Shown: in pieces, positions 34,405 through 42,172 of the stretch | Layout: each line of letters begins with the position of its first letter | How positions within the stretch are numbered: position 1 is the stretch's first letter | Assembly (NCBI RefSeq): GCF_902497555.1 | Contig: NZ_CABVGP010000002.1 | Coordinates: 3,112,501-3,176,500 of the forward strand | Length of the DNA stretch: 64,000 nt | Reading direction: 5' to 3' | From: Amycolatopsis camponoti | Lineage (GTDB): Bacteria > Actinomycetota > Actinomycetes > Mycobacteriales > Pseudonocardiaceae | Position numbers and translations under genes: made by a program | The notes under the pieces: generated by a model | Databases searched by the model: none | What the model saw: only the letters and a program-made list of their open reading frames with translations | What the model was told of the DNA's origin: nothing

Positions 34405-35619
34405 ATGGATTTCGCGTTTTCGGCCCGCGCCACCGAACTGCAGGACCGCCTGAAGTCCTTTATGGACACGCACGTCCTCCCGGCCGAGCCGGTGTACGAC
34501 CGGCAGCTCGCCGAGGCGGACGACCCCCACGCGCTGCCACCGGTCATGGTGGAACTCAAGGAGAAGGCCCGCGCCGAAGGACTGTGGAATCTCTTCCTCT
34601 CCCACGGCGGCTGGGGCGCCGGGCTGACCAACCTCGAGTACGCCCCGCTGGCCGAGCTGATGGGCCGCTCGATCATCGGCAACGAGGTGTTCAACTGCTC
34701 CGCCCCGGACACCGGAAACATGGAGCTGCTGTCCCTCTTCGGCACCGCCGAGCAGCAGGAACAGTGGCTGAAACCGTTGCTGGACGCCCGGATCCGGTCG
34801 TGCTTCGCGATGACCGAGCCCGACGTCGCCAGCTCCGACGCACGCAACATCCGCACCCGCATCACCCGCGACGGCGACCACTACGTCGTCGACGGCCGCA
34901 AGTGGTACACCTCCGGCATCCTCGATCCCGACTGCGCGCTCATCATCCTGATGGGCGTCAGCGACCCCTCCGCGCCGACCTACCGGCAGCAGAGCATGGT
35001 GCTGATCCCGCGCGACGCTCCCGGCGTCACCGTGCTGCGCGACCTGCCGATGTTCGGCTACACCGACCGCCTCGGCCACGGTGAGGTGCTGTTCGAGAAC
35101 GTCCGCGTACCCGCGGCGAACCTGCTCGGCGGCGAGGGCGAGGGATTCGCGCTCGCCCAGGGGCGGCTCGGCCCCGGCCGGATGCACTACGCGATGCGCG
35201 CGGTCGGATTCGCCGAACGCGCGTTGCAGCTTTTGTGCGAGCGGACGCTCTCGCGCGTCGCGTTCGGCGGGCCGCTCGCCGACCAGGGCGTCGTGCGGGA
35301 GTGGATCGCGCGCAGCCGGATCGAAATCGAACAGCTGCGGCTGCTCGTGCTCAAGTCGGCCTGGCTGATGGACACCGTCGGCAACGCCGCCGCCCGGCTG
35401 GAAGTCGCCGCGATCAAGGTCGCCGCGCTCGACGTCGCGCACCGCGTCGTCGACCGGGCGGTGCAGGCCCACGGCGCGGCGGGGGTCAGCGACGACACCG
35501 TGCTGGCCCGGCTGTTCTCGATCACCCGCGCGCTGAAGATCGCCGACGGCCCCGACGAGGTCCACCTGCGCACGGTCGCGCGGCAGGAACTGGCCCGGTA
35601 CAAGGAGAAGGCGCAATGA
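34405..35619 (+). CDS. Acyl-CoA dehydrogenase, ACAD10/11-like
   Basis: A 404-residue flavoprotein with the marks of the ACAD10/11 or LvaC type rather than of beta-oxidation: NCSAPDTGNMELLSLFG, RSCFAMTEPDVASSDARNI and the C-terminal IADGPDEVHLRTVARQEL. By analogy it converts a phosphorylated hydroxyacyl-CoA to an enoyl-CoA, in partnership with the kinase upstream. GAGGAG lies before ATG 34405. The SDR start overlaps its stop. Confidence 0.86.
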   Translation: MDFAFSARATELQDRLKSFMDTHVLPAEPVYDRQLAEADDPHALPPVMVELKEKARAEGLWNLFLSHGGWGAGLTNLEYAPLAELMGRSIIGNEVFNCSAPDTGNMELLSLFGTAEQQEQWLKPLLDARIRSCFAMTEPDVASSDARNIRTRITRDGDHYVVDGRKWYTSGILDPDCALIILMGVSDPSAPTYRQQSMVLIPRDAPGVTVLRDLPMFGYTDRLGHGEVLFENVRVPAANLLGGEGEGFALAQGRLGPGRMHYAMRAVGFAERALQLLCERTLSRVAFGGPLADQGVVREWIARSRIEIEQLRLLVLKSAWLMDTVGNAAARLEVAAIKVAALDVAHRVVDRAVQAHGAAGVSDDTVLARLFSITRALKIADGPDEVHLRTVARQELARYKEKAQ

Positions 35620-36386
35620 AGGTTCTCGACGGACAGGTCGCCGTGATCACCGGCGGTTCGCGAGGCATCGGCCTCGGCATCGCGAAGGCGTTCCGCGCCG
35701 CCGGGGCACACATCGTCATCGCGGCGCGCAAGGCCGACGGGCTCCGGGATGCCCGCGCGGAGCTGCTCCGCGGCGAAGGCACCGGGGACGTCCTGGACGT
35801 CGTCGCCAACGCCGGCGAACCCGAGCAGGCCGAGCGCTGCGTCGCCGACACGATGGTCCACTTCGGACGCGTCGACGTCCTGGTGAACAACGCGGCGACC
35901 AACCCGTACATGGGTGACCTGCTCGAGCTGGACCTGCCGCGCGCCGAGAAGACCGTTCGGGTCAACCAGTACGGCATGATCGCCTGGAGCCGCGCGGCCT
36001 GGCACGCCTGGATGAGCGAGCACGGCGGCACGATCGTCAACATCGCTTCGGTGGGCGGGCTGATCGTCGACCCGCAGATCGGCTACTACAACGCCACCAA
36101 GGCCGCGATGCTGCTGATGACCCGGCAGCTCGCCTACGAACTAGGCCCGAAGGTCCGCGTCAACGCGATCGCCCCCGGCGTGATCAAGACCGAGCTGGCC
36201 CGCGCCGTGTGGGAGGCGCGCGAGCCGGTCCTCACCGCCAAGCTGCCGCTGCGCCGGCTCGGCACCACCGAGGACGTCGGCAACGCGGCGCTGTTCCTCG
36301 CGAGCGAGGCGTCGTCGTGGATGACCGGGCAGGCCCTGGTCCTGGACGGCGGCGCGACCGCCCTCCCGATCGCCGTGGACGCCTGA
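35616..36386 (+). CDS. SDR-family oxidoreductase
   Basis: A 256-residue short-chain dehydrogenase: VAVITGGSRGIGLGIAKA for NAD(P), LVNNAATN, and the catalytic Ser and YYNATKAAM (YxxxK). ALFLASEASSWMTGQALVLD closes the fold. It interconverts a hydroxyl and a keto group; beside the kinase-dehydrogenase pair it may form or remove the hydroxyl that is phosphorylated. Overlaps the neighbours on both sides. Confidence 0.87.
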   Translation: MKVLDGQVAVITGGSRGIGLGIAKAFRAAGAHIVIAARKADGLRDARAELLRGEGTGDVLDVVANAGEPEQAERCVADTMVHFGRVDVLVNNAATNPYMGDLLELDLPRAEKTVRVNQYGMIAWSRAAWHAWMSEHGGTIVNIASVGGLIVDPQIGYYNATKAAMLLMTRQLAYELGPKVRVNAIAPGVIKTELARAVWEAREPVLTAKLPLRRLGTTEDVGNAALFLASEASSWMTGQALVLDGGATALPIAVDA

Positions 36387-37102
36387 TGTTCTCCCTGGCC
36401 GGCAAGACGGCGGTGGTGACCGGGGCGTCGTCCGGGCTGGGTGCGCGGTTCGCGTCGGTGCTGGCGGAGGCGGGCGCGACCGTGTTCGCCGCCGCGCGCC
36501 GGGCCGACCGGCTGGCGGCTCTCGGCCCCGGTATCCACGCGGTGACCTGCGACGTCTCGGTCGCCGCGGACCGGGTGCGGCTGGCCGAGACCGCGGGCCG
36601 CATCGACGTCCTCGTCAACAACGCGGGCGTGCCGGGGGAGCAGCGCGCCGAGAAGGAGAGCGCGGACGACTTCGCCGCCGTGCTCGCGGTGAACCTGGTC
36701 GCGCCGTTCCACCTGTCCCGGCTGATGGCCGCGAGCGGCGACGGCGGCAGCATCGTCAACGTCGCGTCGATCCTCGGGCTCGTGTCGGCCGCGCCACTGG
36801 GCGGAGCGAGCTACGCCGCGTCCAAGGCCGGGCTGATCGGGCTCACCCGGGAGCTGGCCGGGCAGTGGGGTGCCGGCGGCGTCCGCGTCAACGCGCTGGC
36901 GCCGGGCTGGTTCCGCTCGGAGATGACCGAGGACCTGTTCGCCGACGAGCGTTCGCGGCGCTGGGTGGAGCGCAACACGATGCTCGGCCGCGGCGGCGAC
37001 CCCGGCGAGCTCGACGGCGCGCTGCTGTTCCTCGCCTCCGACGCGTCCTCGTACTACACCGGCCAGGTCATGGTGGTCGACGGCGGCTGGACCGCGCGGT
37101 GA
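36386..37102 (+). CDS. SDR-family oxidoreductase
   Basis: A 238-residue short-chain dehydrogenase: AVVTGASSGLGARFASVLAE, VLVNNAGVPGEQ, NVASILGL and ASYAASKAGLIGLTRE with the YxxxK pair, then YYTGQVMVVDGGWTAR. It closely resembles the SDR at 45884 in its C-terminal half. The ATG shares a base with the previous stop codon. Confidence 0.87.
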   Translation: MFSLAGKTAVVTGASSGLGARFASVLAEAGATVFAAARRADRLAALGPGIHAVTCDVSVAADRVRLAETAGRIDVLVNNAGVPGEQRAEKESADDFAAVLAVNLVAPFHLSRLMAASGDGGSIVNVASILGLVSAAPLGGASYAASKAGLIGLTRELAGQWGAGGVRVNALAPGWFRSEMTEDLFADERSRRWVERNTMLGRGGDPGELDGALLFLASDASSYYTGQVMVVDGGWTAR

Positions 37103-37833
37103 GCGTGCTCCTGACCGTCGAGGACGGGGTGGCGCACGTCCGGCTGACCCGCGGCCGGGGCAACCCCATCGACCTCGCGACCGCGGAGGGTCTCCTGAAA
37201 GCGGCCCGGCGGTGCGGGCCGAACGTCCGCGCGGTGCTGCTCACGGCGGCGGGCCCGGCGTTCTGCGTGGGTGGCGACCTGCGGGAGTTCGCGGCGGCCG
37301 GCGACCTCCGCGCCCACCTGGACCGGGTCACCGGCGCCCTGCACGACGCCCTCCGCGTCTTCGCGGGGCTCGACGCCCCGGTGGTCGCCGCCGTGCGGGG
37401 CGCGGTCGCGGGCGCCGGGCTCGGGCTCGTCGGGGCCGCCGACCTGGTGGTCGCCGCGGAAGACGCCACCTTCGTGGCGGCCTACACGAGGATCGGCTAC
37501 ACGCCCGACGCGGGCGTCACGTGGTCGCTGCCCAGGCTCGTCGGGCCGCGCCTCGCGCTCGACCTGCTGCTGACGAACCGGCGCCTGTCCGCGGCCGAGG
37601 CCCGGTTCGCCGGCCTGGTCACCAGCGTCGTCCCGGACGCGGACCGCACGGCGGCCGAGCTCGCCCGGCAGCTGGCCGGGACCGCGTCCGGTGTCACCAA
37701 GCGCCTGGTCCGGCAAGGGCTGTCGGCGTCGTTCGACCGTCAGCTGGACGACGAAGCCCGGGCCATCGCCGAGGCGGCGGTCTCCCCGGAGGGCCGCGCC
37801 GGTGTCGCGGCGTTCCTCGGCCAGGCGTTGTGA
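37099..37833 (+). CDS. Enoyl-CoA hydratase/isomerase family protein
   Basis: A 244-residue crotonase-fold enzyme: PAFCVGGDLREFAAAG and RGAVAGAGLGLVGAADLVVA form the oxyanion hole, and TRIGYTPDAGVTWSLPRLVG carries the second active-site loop with an Asp where PaaG-type isomerases also have one. Last gene of the forward operon; the regulator's promoter starts inside its final codons. Confidence 0.86.
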   Translation: MSVLLTVEDGVAHVRLTRGRGNPIDLATAEGLLKAARRCGPNVRAVLLTAAGPAFCVGGDLREFAAAGDLRAHLDRVTGALHDALRVFAGLDAPVVAAVRGAVAGAGLGLVGAADLVVAAEDATFVAAYTRIGYTPDAGVTWSLPRLVGPRLALDLLLTNRRLSAAEARFAGLVTSVVPDADRTAAELARQLAGTASGVTKRLVRQGLSASFDRQLDDEARAIAEAAVSPEGRAGVAAFLGQAL

Positions 37834-37856
37834 CATGAATTCAGGTGAGGATTACG
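37828..37856 (+). promoter_or_regulatory. tetR promoter with operator, site 4
   Basis: TTGTGA (37828-37833) and ATTACG at 37851-37856 with TGAATTCAGGTGA (37836-37848, 10/13 match) in the spacer between them. Placement fits weak autorepression. Confidence 0.5.
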
Positions 37857-37895
37857 CTTGGGACTCGCACGGTGACGCGGACGAGAGGACAGGCC

Positions 37896-38522
37896 ATGAC
37901 GGGGGCGAGGCTCGTGGAACCCGACGAGGGGCCCCGGTCCAAGCGCGGCGCCATCCTGGCCGCGGCGATCGAGTACTTCGGCGAGACGGGCTACGAGGCC
38001 ACCAAGTGGTCGGCCGTGGCCGGCCGCGTCGGGATCGGGCAGACCGCGCTCTACCACTACTTCGAGTCGAAGGCGCACTGCCTGCTGACCATCATGCGGC
38101 TGGAGCTGCAGCGTTCGCGCGACCAGTTCGTCGAAGCGACCGAGGGGGAGACCGACCCGGTGGCGGCGCTGCGGGCCGCGGTGGGCGCGGCGTTCGCGGT
38201 GTCCGAGGCCGAGATCCTCCAGATGCGGATCCTGCAGAACAACATGGTGCTGCTGGCCGGGCCCCGCGCGTCCAAGCGCGAGGAGACCGAGCGCCGGGCG
38301 GCGCGCGAGCTGGTGCAGAGCATCGAGCGCGACTGGACCCGGCTGCTGACCCAGGGCATGTCGCAGGGCGCGTTCCCGGTGCGGGACGCGCACACGCTGG
38401 CGCTGGCCCTGCTGGGGCTGATCGTCAGCGTCTGGCGGTGGTACCGGCCGACCGGGTCGACGCCGCTGGACGAGGTGCGGGAGCTCATCGAGGGCTGCTG
38501 CCTCCGCATGGTCACCGAATAA
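37896..38522 (+). CDS. TetR-family regulator of the catabolic locus
   Basis: A 208-residue TetR protein: helix-turn-helix in AAAIEYFGETGYEATKWSAV and VGIGQTALYHYFESKAH, then a helical ligand domain. ATG 37896 follows GAGGACAGG. Its location between the forward operon and the binding-protein operon, and the five matching palindromes, make it the probable repressor of this regulon, released by an acyl-CoA or the free substrate. No direct evidence of binding. Confidence 0.87.
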   Translation: MTGARLVEPDEGPRSKRGAILAAAIEYFGETGYEATKWSAVAGRVGIGQTALYHYFESKAHCLLTIMRLELQRSRDQFVEATEGETDPVAALRAAVGAAFAVSEAEILQMRILQNNMVLLAGPRASKREETERRAARELVQSIERDWTRLLTQGMSQGAFPVRDAHTLALALLGLIVSVWRWYRPTGSTPLDEVRELIEGCCLRMVTE

Positions 38523-38599
38523 TCCCGGCCGGCAGCAGCGGCCCCGGATCGGCACCGTTTTTCCGCCGACCCTCCATTTCGGATAGTTCTCCGCGTCCC

Positions 38600-38646
38600 T
38601 TGTCCGTCCGGGACCCGGCAGCTAAAGTCAAACTGAACTGAACTCA
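38600..38646 (+). promoter_or_regulatory. Binding-protein promoter with TetR-type operator, site 5
   Basis: TTGTCC (38600-38605), 17 bases, TAAAGT (38623-38628), then TGAACTGAACTCA at 38634-38646 (11/13 match; half-site repeated). Same layout as sites 2 and 3. Confidence 0.65.
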
Positions 38647-38663
38647 GGTTGCTAGGAGCAGTC

Positions 38664-39851
38664 ATGCGCCTCCGCTCGACGCCCGTCAAAGTTGCCAGCG
38701 TCGCCGCGACCCTGATTCTCGCCGCCACAGCCTGCGCGAGCGCGAACTCGGCCGGAGCGAACGACAAAGAGATCACCATCGGAGCGTGGTACCCGCTTTC
38801 CGGCGCGGTCAGCGCCTCCGGCGTCCCGCAGCGCGCCGGCGCGGACGCCTACTTCAAGATGATCAACGACCGCGGCGGGATCAACGGCCGCAAGGTCAAC
38901 TGGATCGTCAAGGACAACGCGTTCGACCCGCAGCAGACCGTCCAGATCGCCCGCGAGCTGATCGGCCAGGACAAGGTCTCGGCCATCGTCGCGGCCAACG
39001 GCACCTCGCAGGCCGAAGCCGCGTTCCCGTTCGTGCTCCAGCAGTCGAAGGTGCCGATCCTCAACGAGCTCGGCGGCCTCGACTCCTGGTACACCCCGCC
39101 GCGCCCGAACCTGTTCGGCACGCAGACCCTCTACGAGGACCAGGCCGCCGCGCTCGGCGACTGGGTCGCCAAGGACGGCCGCAAGAACGTCGTCGTGGTG
39201 CACAGCGACCCCGCCGCCTTCGTCAAGGTCGCCCAGGCCGCCCAAAGCGTCGCCAAGAAGGCCGACCCGGCGATGAACGTCGGCCTGCAGCCGGTCAAGT
39301 TCCAGTCCACCGACTACAGCCCGGTCGTCAGCCAGGTGAAGGGGAAGGCGCCGGACGCCGTCATCCTGATCCTCGCCTCGCCCGAAGCGGCCGCGTTCAT
39401 GAAGGAAGCGAAGCTCCAGGGCCTCGCCGCGCCGACCTACAGCTACGCCCCGGTCGCCGCGCAGTCCACGCTCACCCTGGCCGGCGCCGCCGCCGAGGGC
39501 GCCCGTGCCGTCCAGCTCGTCAAGTCCCCCAACGACGACGACCCGGCGGTGAAGGAGTTCCGCGACGCCATGGCGAAGTACGAGCCCGGCCAGCCCGCCG
39601 ACTTCATCGCGCTCTGGGGCTGGGCGGGGGCGAAGGTGTTCGCCCAGATCGCGCAGACCATCCCGGGCCCGGTGACGTCCGAAGCACTGGCGAAAGCCTA
39701 CGAACAGGCCAAGAACATCGATCCCGGCGTCGCCCCCGTGATGAGCTTCGGCCCGGACCGCCACATGGGCACGCGAGACGTGCAGAAGGTCGTCGTCAAG
39801 AACGGCAAGTGGACCTCCGAAGGGGACTTCTACACCCCGCCCGCCCGCTGA
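38664..39851 (+). CDS. ABC transporter substrate-binding lipoprotein (LivK-like)
   Basis: A 395-residue precursor: basic start MRLRSTPVK, hydrophobic stretch and lipobox with Cys near residue 23 (LAATAC). The body is a type 1 periplasmic-binding fold: EITIGAWYPLSGAVSASGVP, NDRGGINGRKVNWIVKDNAF. It captures substrate for the LivH / LivMGF importer at 25688-29067, which has no other binding protein nearby. TAGGAG precedes the ATG; first gene of the second operon. Confidence 0.88.
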   Translation: MRLRSTPVKVASVAATLILAATACASANSAGANDKEITIGAWYPLSGAVSASGVPQRAGADAYFKMINDRGGINGRKVNWIVKDNAFDPQQTVQIARELIGQDKVSAIVAANGTSQAEAAFPFVLQQSKVPILNELGGLDSWYTPPRPNLFGTQTLYEDQAAALGDWVAKDGRKNVVVVHSDPAAFVKVAQAAQSVAKKADPAMNVGLQPVKFQSTDYSPVVSQVKGKAPDAVILILASPEAAAFMKEAKLQGLAAPTYSYAPVAAQSTLTLAGAAAEGARAVQLVKSPNDDDPAVKEFRDAMAKYEPGQPADFIALWGWAGAKVFAQIAQTIPGPVTSEALAKAYEQAKNIDPGVAPVMSFGPDRHMGTRDVQKVVVKNGKWTSEGDFYTPPAR

Positions 39852-39882
39852 ACCACCGCCGACCGCTCAAGGGAGAGTGACC

Positions 39883-40239
39883 GTGGCGTTGCGTGAGTAC
39901 CTGTCCTTCATGGACGAAGATCCGGCCAAGGCCCTCGAGCTGATGGAGCCGGACCTGCGGTTCCTGATCGCGCTGCCCTCCGGCGAGGTCGCCGGGACGT
40001 CCAAAGCGGACTTCGCCGCGTACCTCGGGAACCGGAACGCCGTGGACCGCGTGCACGAAGTCCTCCGCTACTGCGCCGACGGCGACACCGAGATGGTGTA
40101 CGGCGTCGTCACCGAAGCGGGTGAACCGGTCGGCGCCTTCCACTCGGCCGCGGTCGTCTCGCCGAACGGCCTCCTGGCCCGGTACCAGTCGTTCTTCAGC
40201 ACGACGTTCGCACTGGTCGACTGGCCGGAGGGAACGTGA
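39883..40239 (+). CDS. NTF2/SnoaL-like protein
   Basis: A 118-residue protein with the cone-shaped SnoaL/NTF2-like pattern: an N-terminal helix EYLSFMDEDPAKALELMEPD, then strands RFLIALPSGEVAGTSKAD and TEMVYGVVTEAGEPVGAF. Relatives include ketosteroid isomerases, cyclases and hydratases. GTG 39883 has GGGAG seven bases before it. It overlaps the flavoprotein start, so the two probably act in sequence. Confidence 0.72.
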   Translation: MALREYLSFMDEDPAKALELMEPDLRFLIALPSGEVAGTSKADFAAYLGNRNAVDRVHEVLRYCADGDTEMVYGVVTEAGEPVGAFHSAAVVSPNGLLARYQSFFSTTFALVDWPEGT

Positions 40240-41489
40240 CGATGACCGAGGACTTCGACGTCGTCGTGCTCGGCGCCGGTCTGGCCGGGCTGTCCGCGGC
40301 CGTCACGGCGGCCACCGGCGGCGCGCGCACGCTGGTCGTGGAACGCGCGCCGATGATCGGGGGCTCCGCGGCGATCTCCGGCGGGTACGTCTGGGCCATC
40401 GAGGACGAGCCCGCGCTGCGCCGCGAAGACCCCGGCCCGCACCAGCGCCACGGCATGCTGGTCGTCGAGGGCTACGACGACGCGATCGCGTGGCTCTCCG
40501 GCTTCGCACCGCCCCTGACCGGGGTGGAACGGGCGCTGGCCGGGCGCGGGCACAAGTTCGACATGCCGGTGCTGCTCGCCCACCTGACCCGGGCCCTGAC
40601 CGCGGCCGGCGGCCAGGTCGTCGCCGACACCCGGACCGAGACGCTGACCCGCGACGACCGCGGCTACCTGGTCGGCGTGACGACGCCGGCGGGAGAGCGG
40701 CGGATCGCCGCGCGGTCCGTCGTCCTCGCGACCGGCGGCCGGCAGGCCGACCCGGACGTCCGGGCCGCGCTCGTCGGCGGCGGGTTCGTCCCGCCACTGC
40801 GCGGCAACACCTGGTCCCGCGGCACCGGCGCGTCCCTCGCCGCCGGGCTCGGCGCGTCGGTCAACACCGCCAACACCGGCTTCTACGGCCACCTGTTCGC
40901 CGACGGCGTCGAGCCCCTCAGCCCGGTCGACCACATCGCCTTCGCGCTCTACCACAGCGACCACGGCATCCTGCTCGACCCCGCGGGCCACCGGTTCGCC
41001 GACGAGACCCGCGGCGACCACAACAACGCCATGGCCCTCGCCGCCCACGGCGGCCGCGGCCTGCTGCTGTGGTCCGAAGCCGTCCAACACGCCGCCGCCG
41101 AGACGCCGTTCATCCCCGGCAGCCCCCGCCTCGACCGCTGGGCGTTCTCCCGCGACCGCGGCGGCCACGTCGGCGTCGCCGACCACATCGACGCCCTGCC
41201 GGTGTCGTTGGACCTCGAAGCCCGCGCCCGCCTCGGCGACGGCCGCGTCTTCCACGCCGACGTCGTCCCCGCGATCACCTTCACCTTCGGCGGCGTCCAA
41301 GCCGACACCGACGGCACCGCGCTCGACACCACCGGCACCCCCCTCGAAGGCCTCTACCCGGCCGGCGCCGACCTGTCCGATGTGTATAACGAGGGTTACG
41401 GCGGCGGTCTGTGCCTCGCTGTGGTGTCCGGCCGCCGGGCCGGACGGCTGGCGGCCCGTCGAATCAGTAAGGAGGCCCACCGTGTCTGA
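40236..41489 (+). CDS. FAD-dependent oxidoreductase, fumarate reductase/KstD-like
   Basis: A 417-residue flavoprotein: DVVVLGAGLAGLSAAVTAA dinucleotide site, GGSAAISGGYVWAIEDE, ARSVVLATGG and the C-terminal GLYPAGADLSDVYNEGYGGG. The family includes 3-ketosteroid Delta1-dehydrogenase, urocanate and fumarate reductases. It is shorter than KstD (about 510-560). In this locus, ring desaturation of a keto substrate is a reasonable inference. GTG 40236 or ATG 40242 could start it, both behind GGAGGG. Confidence 0.84.
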   Translation: MTMTEDFDVVVLGAGLAGLSAAVTAATGGARTLVVERAPMIGGSAAISGGYVWAIEDEPALRREDPGPHQRHGMLVVEGYDDAIAWLSGFAPPLTGVERALAGRGHKFDMPVLLAHLTRALTAAGGQVVADTRTETLTRDDRGYLVGVTTPAGERRIAARSVVLATGGRQADPDVRAALVGGGFVPPLRGNTWSRGTGASLAAGLGASVNTANTGFYGHLFADGVEPLSPVDHIAFALYHSDHGILLDPAGHRFADETRGDHNNAMALAAHGGRGLLLWSEAVQHAAAETPFIPGSPRLDRWAFSRDRGGHVGVADHIDALPVSLDLEARARLGDGRVFHADVVPAITFTFGGVQADTDGTALDTTGTPLEGLYPAGADLSDVYNEGYGGGLCLAVVSGRRAGRLAARRISKEAHRV

Positions 41490-41880
41490 AGCGCCGTTCC
41501 TGACGAAGTGGTTCGAGATCATGGACAGCGACACGCCGTCGCGGATCCTGGACCTCATCGACGACGACTTCACGTTCTCCATCCTGTTCTCCACCGACGG
41601 CCGCGCGACCGATTTCGCGGGTGGCCGCGAGGCGATGGAGGGCTACCTCGCCCAGCGCGAGAAGAACACGCTCACGCACCACCCCCTCGCGGTGAGCTCG
41701 ACCGGGTCCGCCGAGTTCTACCTCGGCGAAGTCCGCCGCGCCGGGGAGGTCGTCGCCAACTACGTGGCCGCCGGGCAGGTCGGCGCGTCCGGGCGGCTCG
41801 AACGCCTGATCATCGGACGCTCGCCCGGCGTCCGCTTCGAGGGAGGTGCCGATGTTCACCCTGGTGCTGCTGGCCGCTAA
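41482..41880 (+). CDS. NTF2/SnoaL-like protein (second)
   Basis: A 132-residue protein. TKWFEIMDSDTPSRILDLID, DDFTFSILFSTDG and GREAMEGYLAQRE fit the SnoaL/NTF2-like fold, as in the gene at 39883, so the flavoprotein is flanked by two such genes. AAGGAGG precedes GTG 41482. It overlaps the flavoprotein at its start and the EthD gene at its end. Confidence 0.74.
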   Translation: MSEAPFLTKWFEIMDSDTPSRILDLIDDDFTFSILFSTDGRATDFAGGREAMEGYLAQREKNTLTHHPLAVSSTGSAEFYLGEVRRAGEVVANYVAAGQVGASGRLERLIIGRSPGVRFEGGADVHPGAAGR

Positions 41881-42172
41881 GCCGCCGGACTGGACCCACG
41901 AGCGGTTCATCACGTGGTGGCGGACCGACCACGCCGAGCTCACCTACCGGCTGCCGGGCCTGCGGTCGTGGCGGCACACCGAGGTCGAGGCCGCGCTCGA
42001 ACCGCGCTCGGAGGGCTGGGACGGCGTCTCGGTCCTCGGCTTCGACAGCGAGGAGGACCTGCGGAAGGCCTTGGCCAGCCCGGAATGGGCCGAAGCCGTG
42101 GCCCAGGTCGGCGACATGCGCGGGCGCCGGATCGCCGTCCTCGGCACCGAACGGGAGATGTTCGCCGGATGA
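41852..42172 (+). CDS. EthD domain-containing protein
   Basis: A 106-residue dimeric alpha/beta-barrel protein: FTLVLLAAKPPDWTHERFIT, WWRTDHAELTYRLPGLRSWR, then GFDSEEDLRKALASPEW. EthD was named from the ether-degrading P450 gene cluster; relatives act as small helper or ring-modifying enzymes. ATG 41852 follows GGGAGG. Overlaps both neighbours. Confidence 0.8.
   Translation: MFTLVLLAAKPPDWTHERFITWWRTDHAELTYRLPGLRSWRHTEVEAALEPRSEGWDGVSVLGFDSEEDLRKALASPEWAEAVAQVGDMRGRRIAVLGTEREMFAG

Noticed and set aside
24821..38646. KstR or KstR2 steroid regulon
   Set aside because: KstR sites have AAC and GTT separated by two bases and KstR2 sites contain CAAG/CTTG; the sites here are AAC-N3-GTT.
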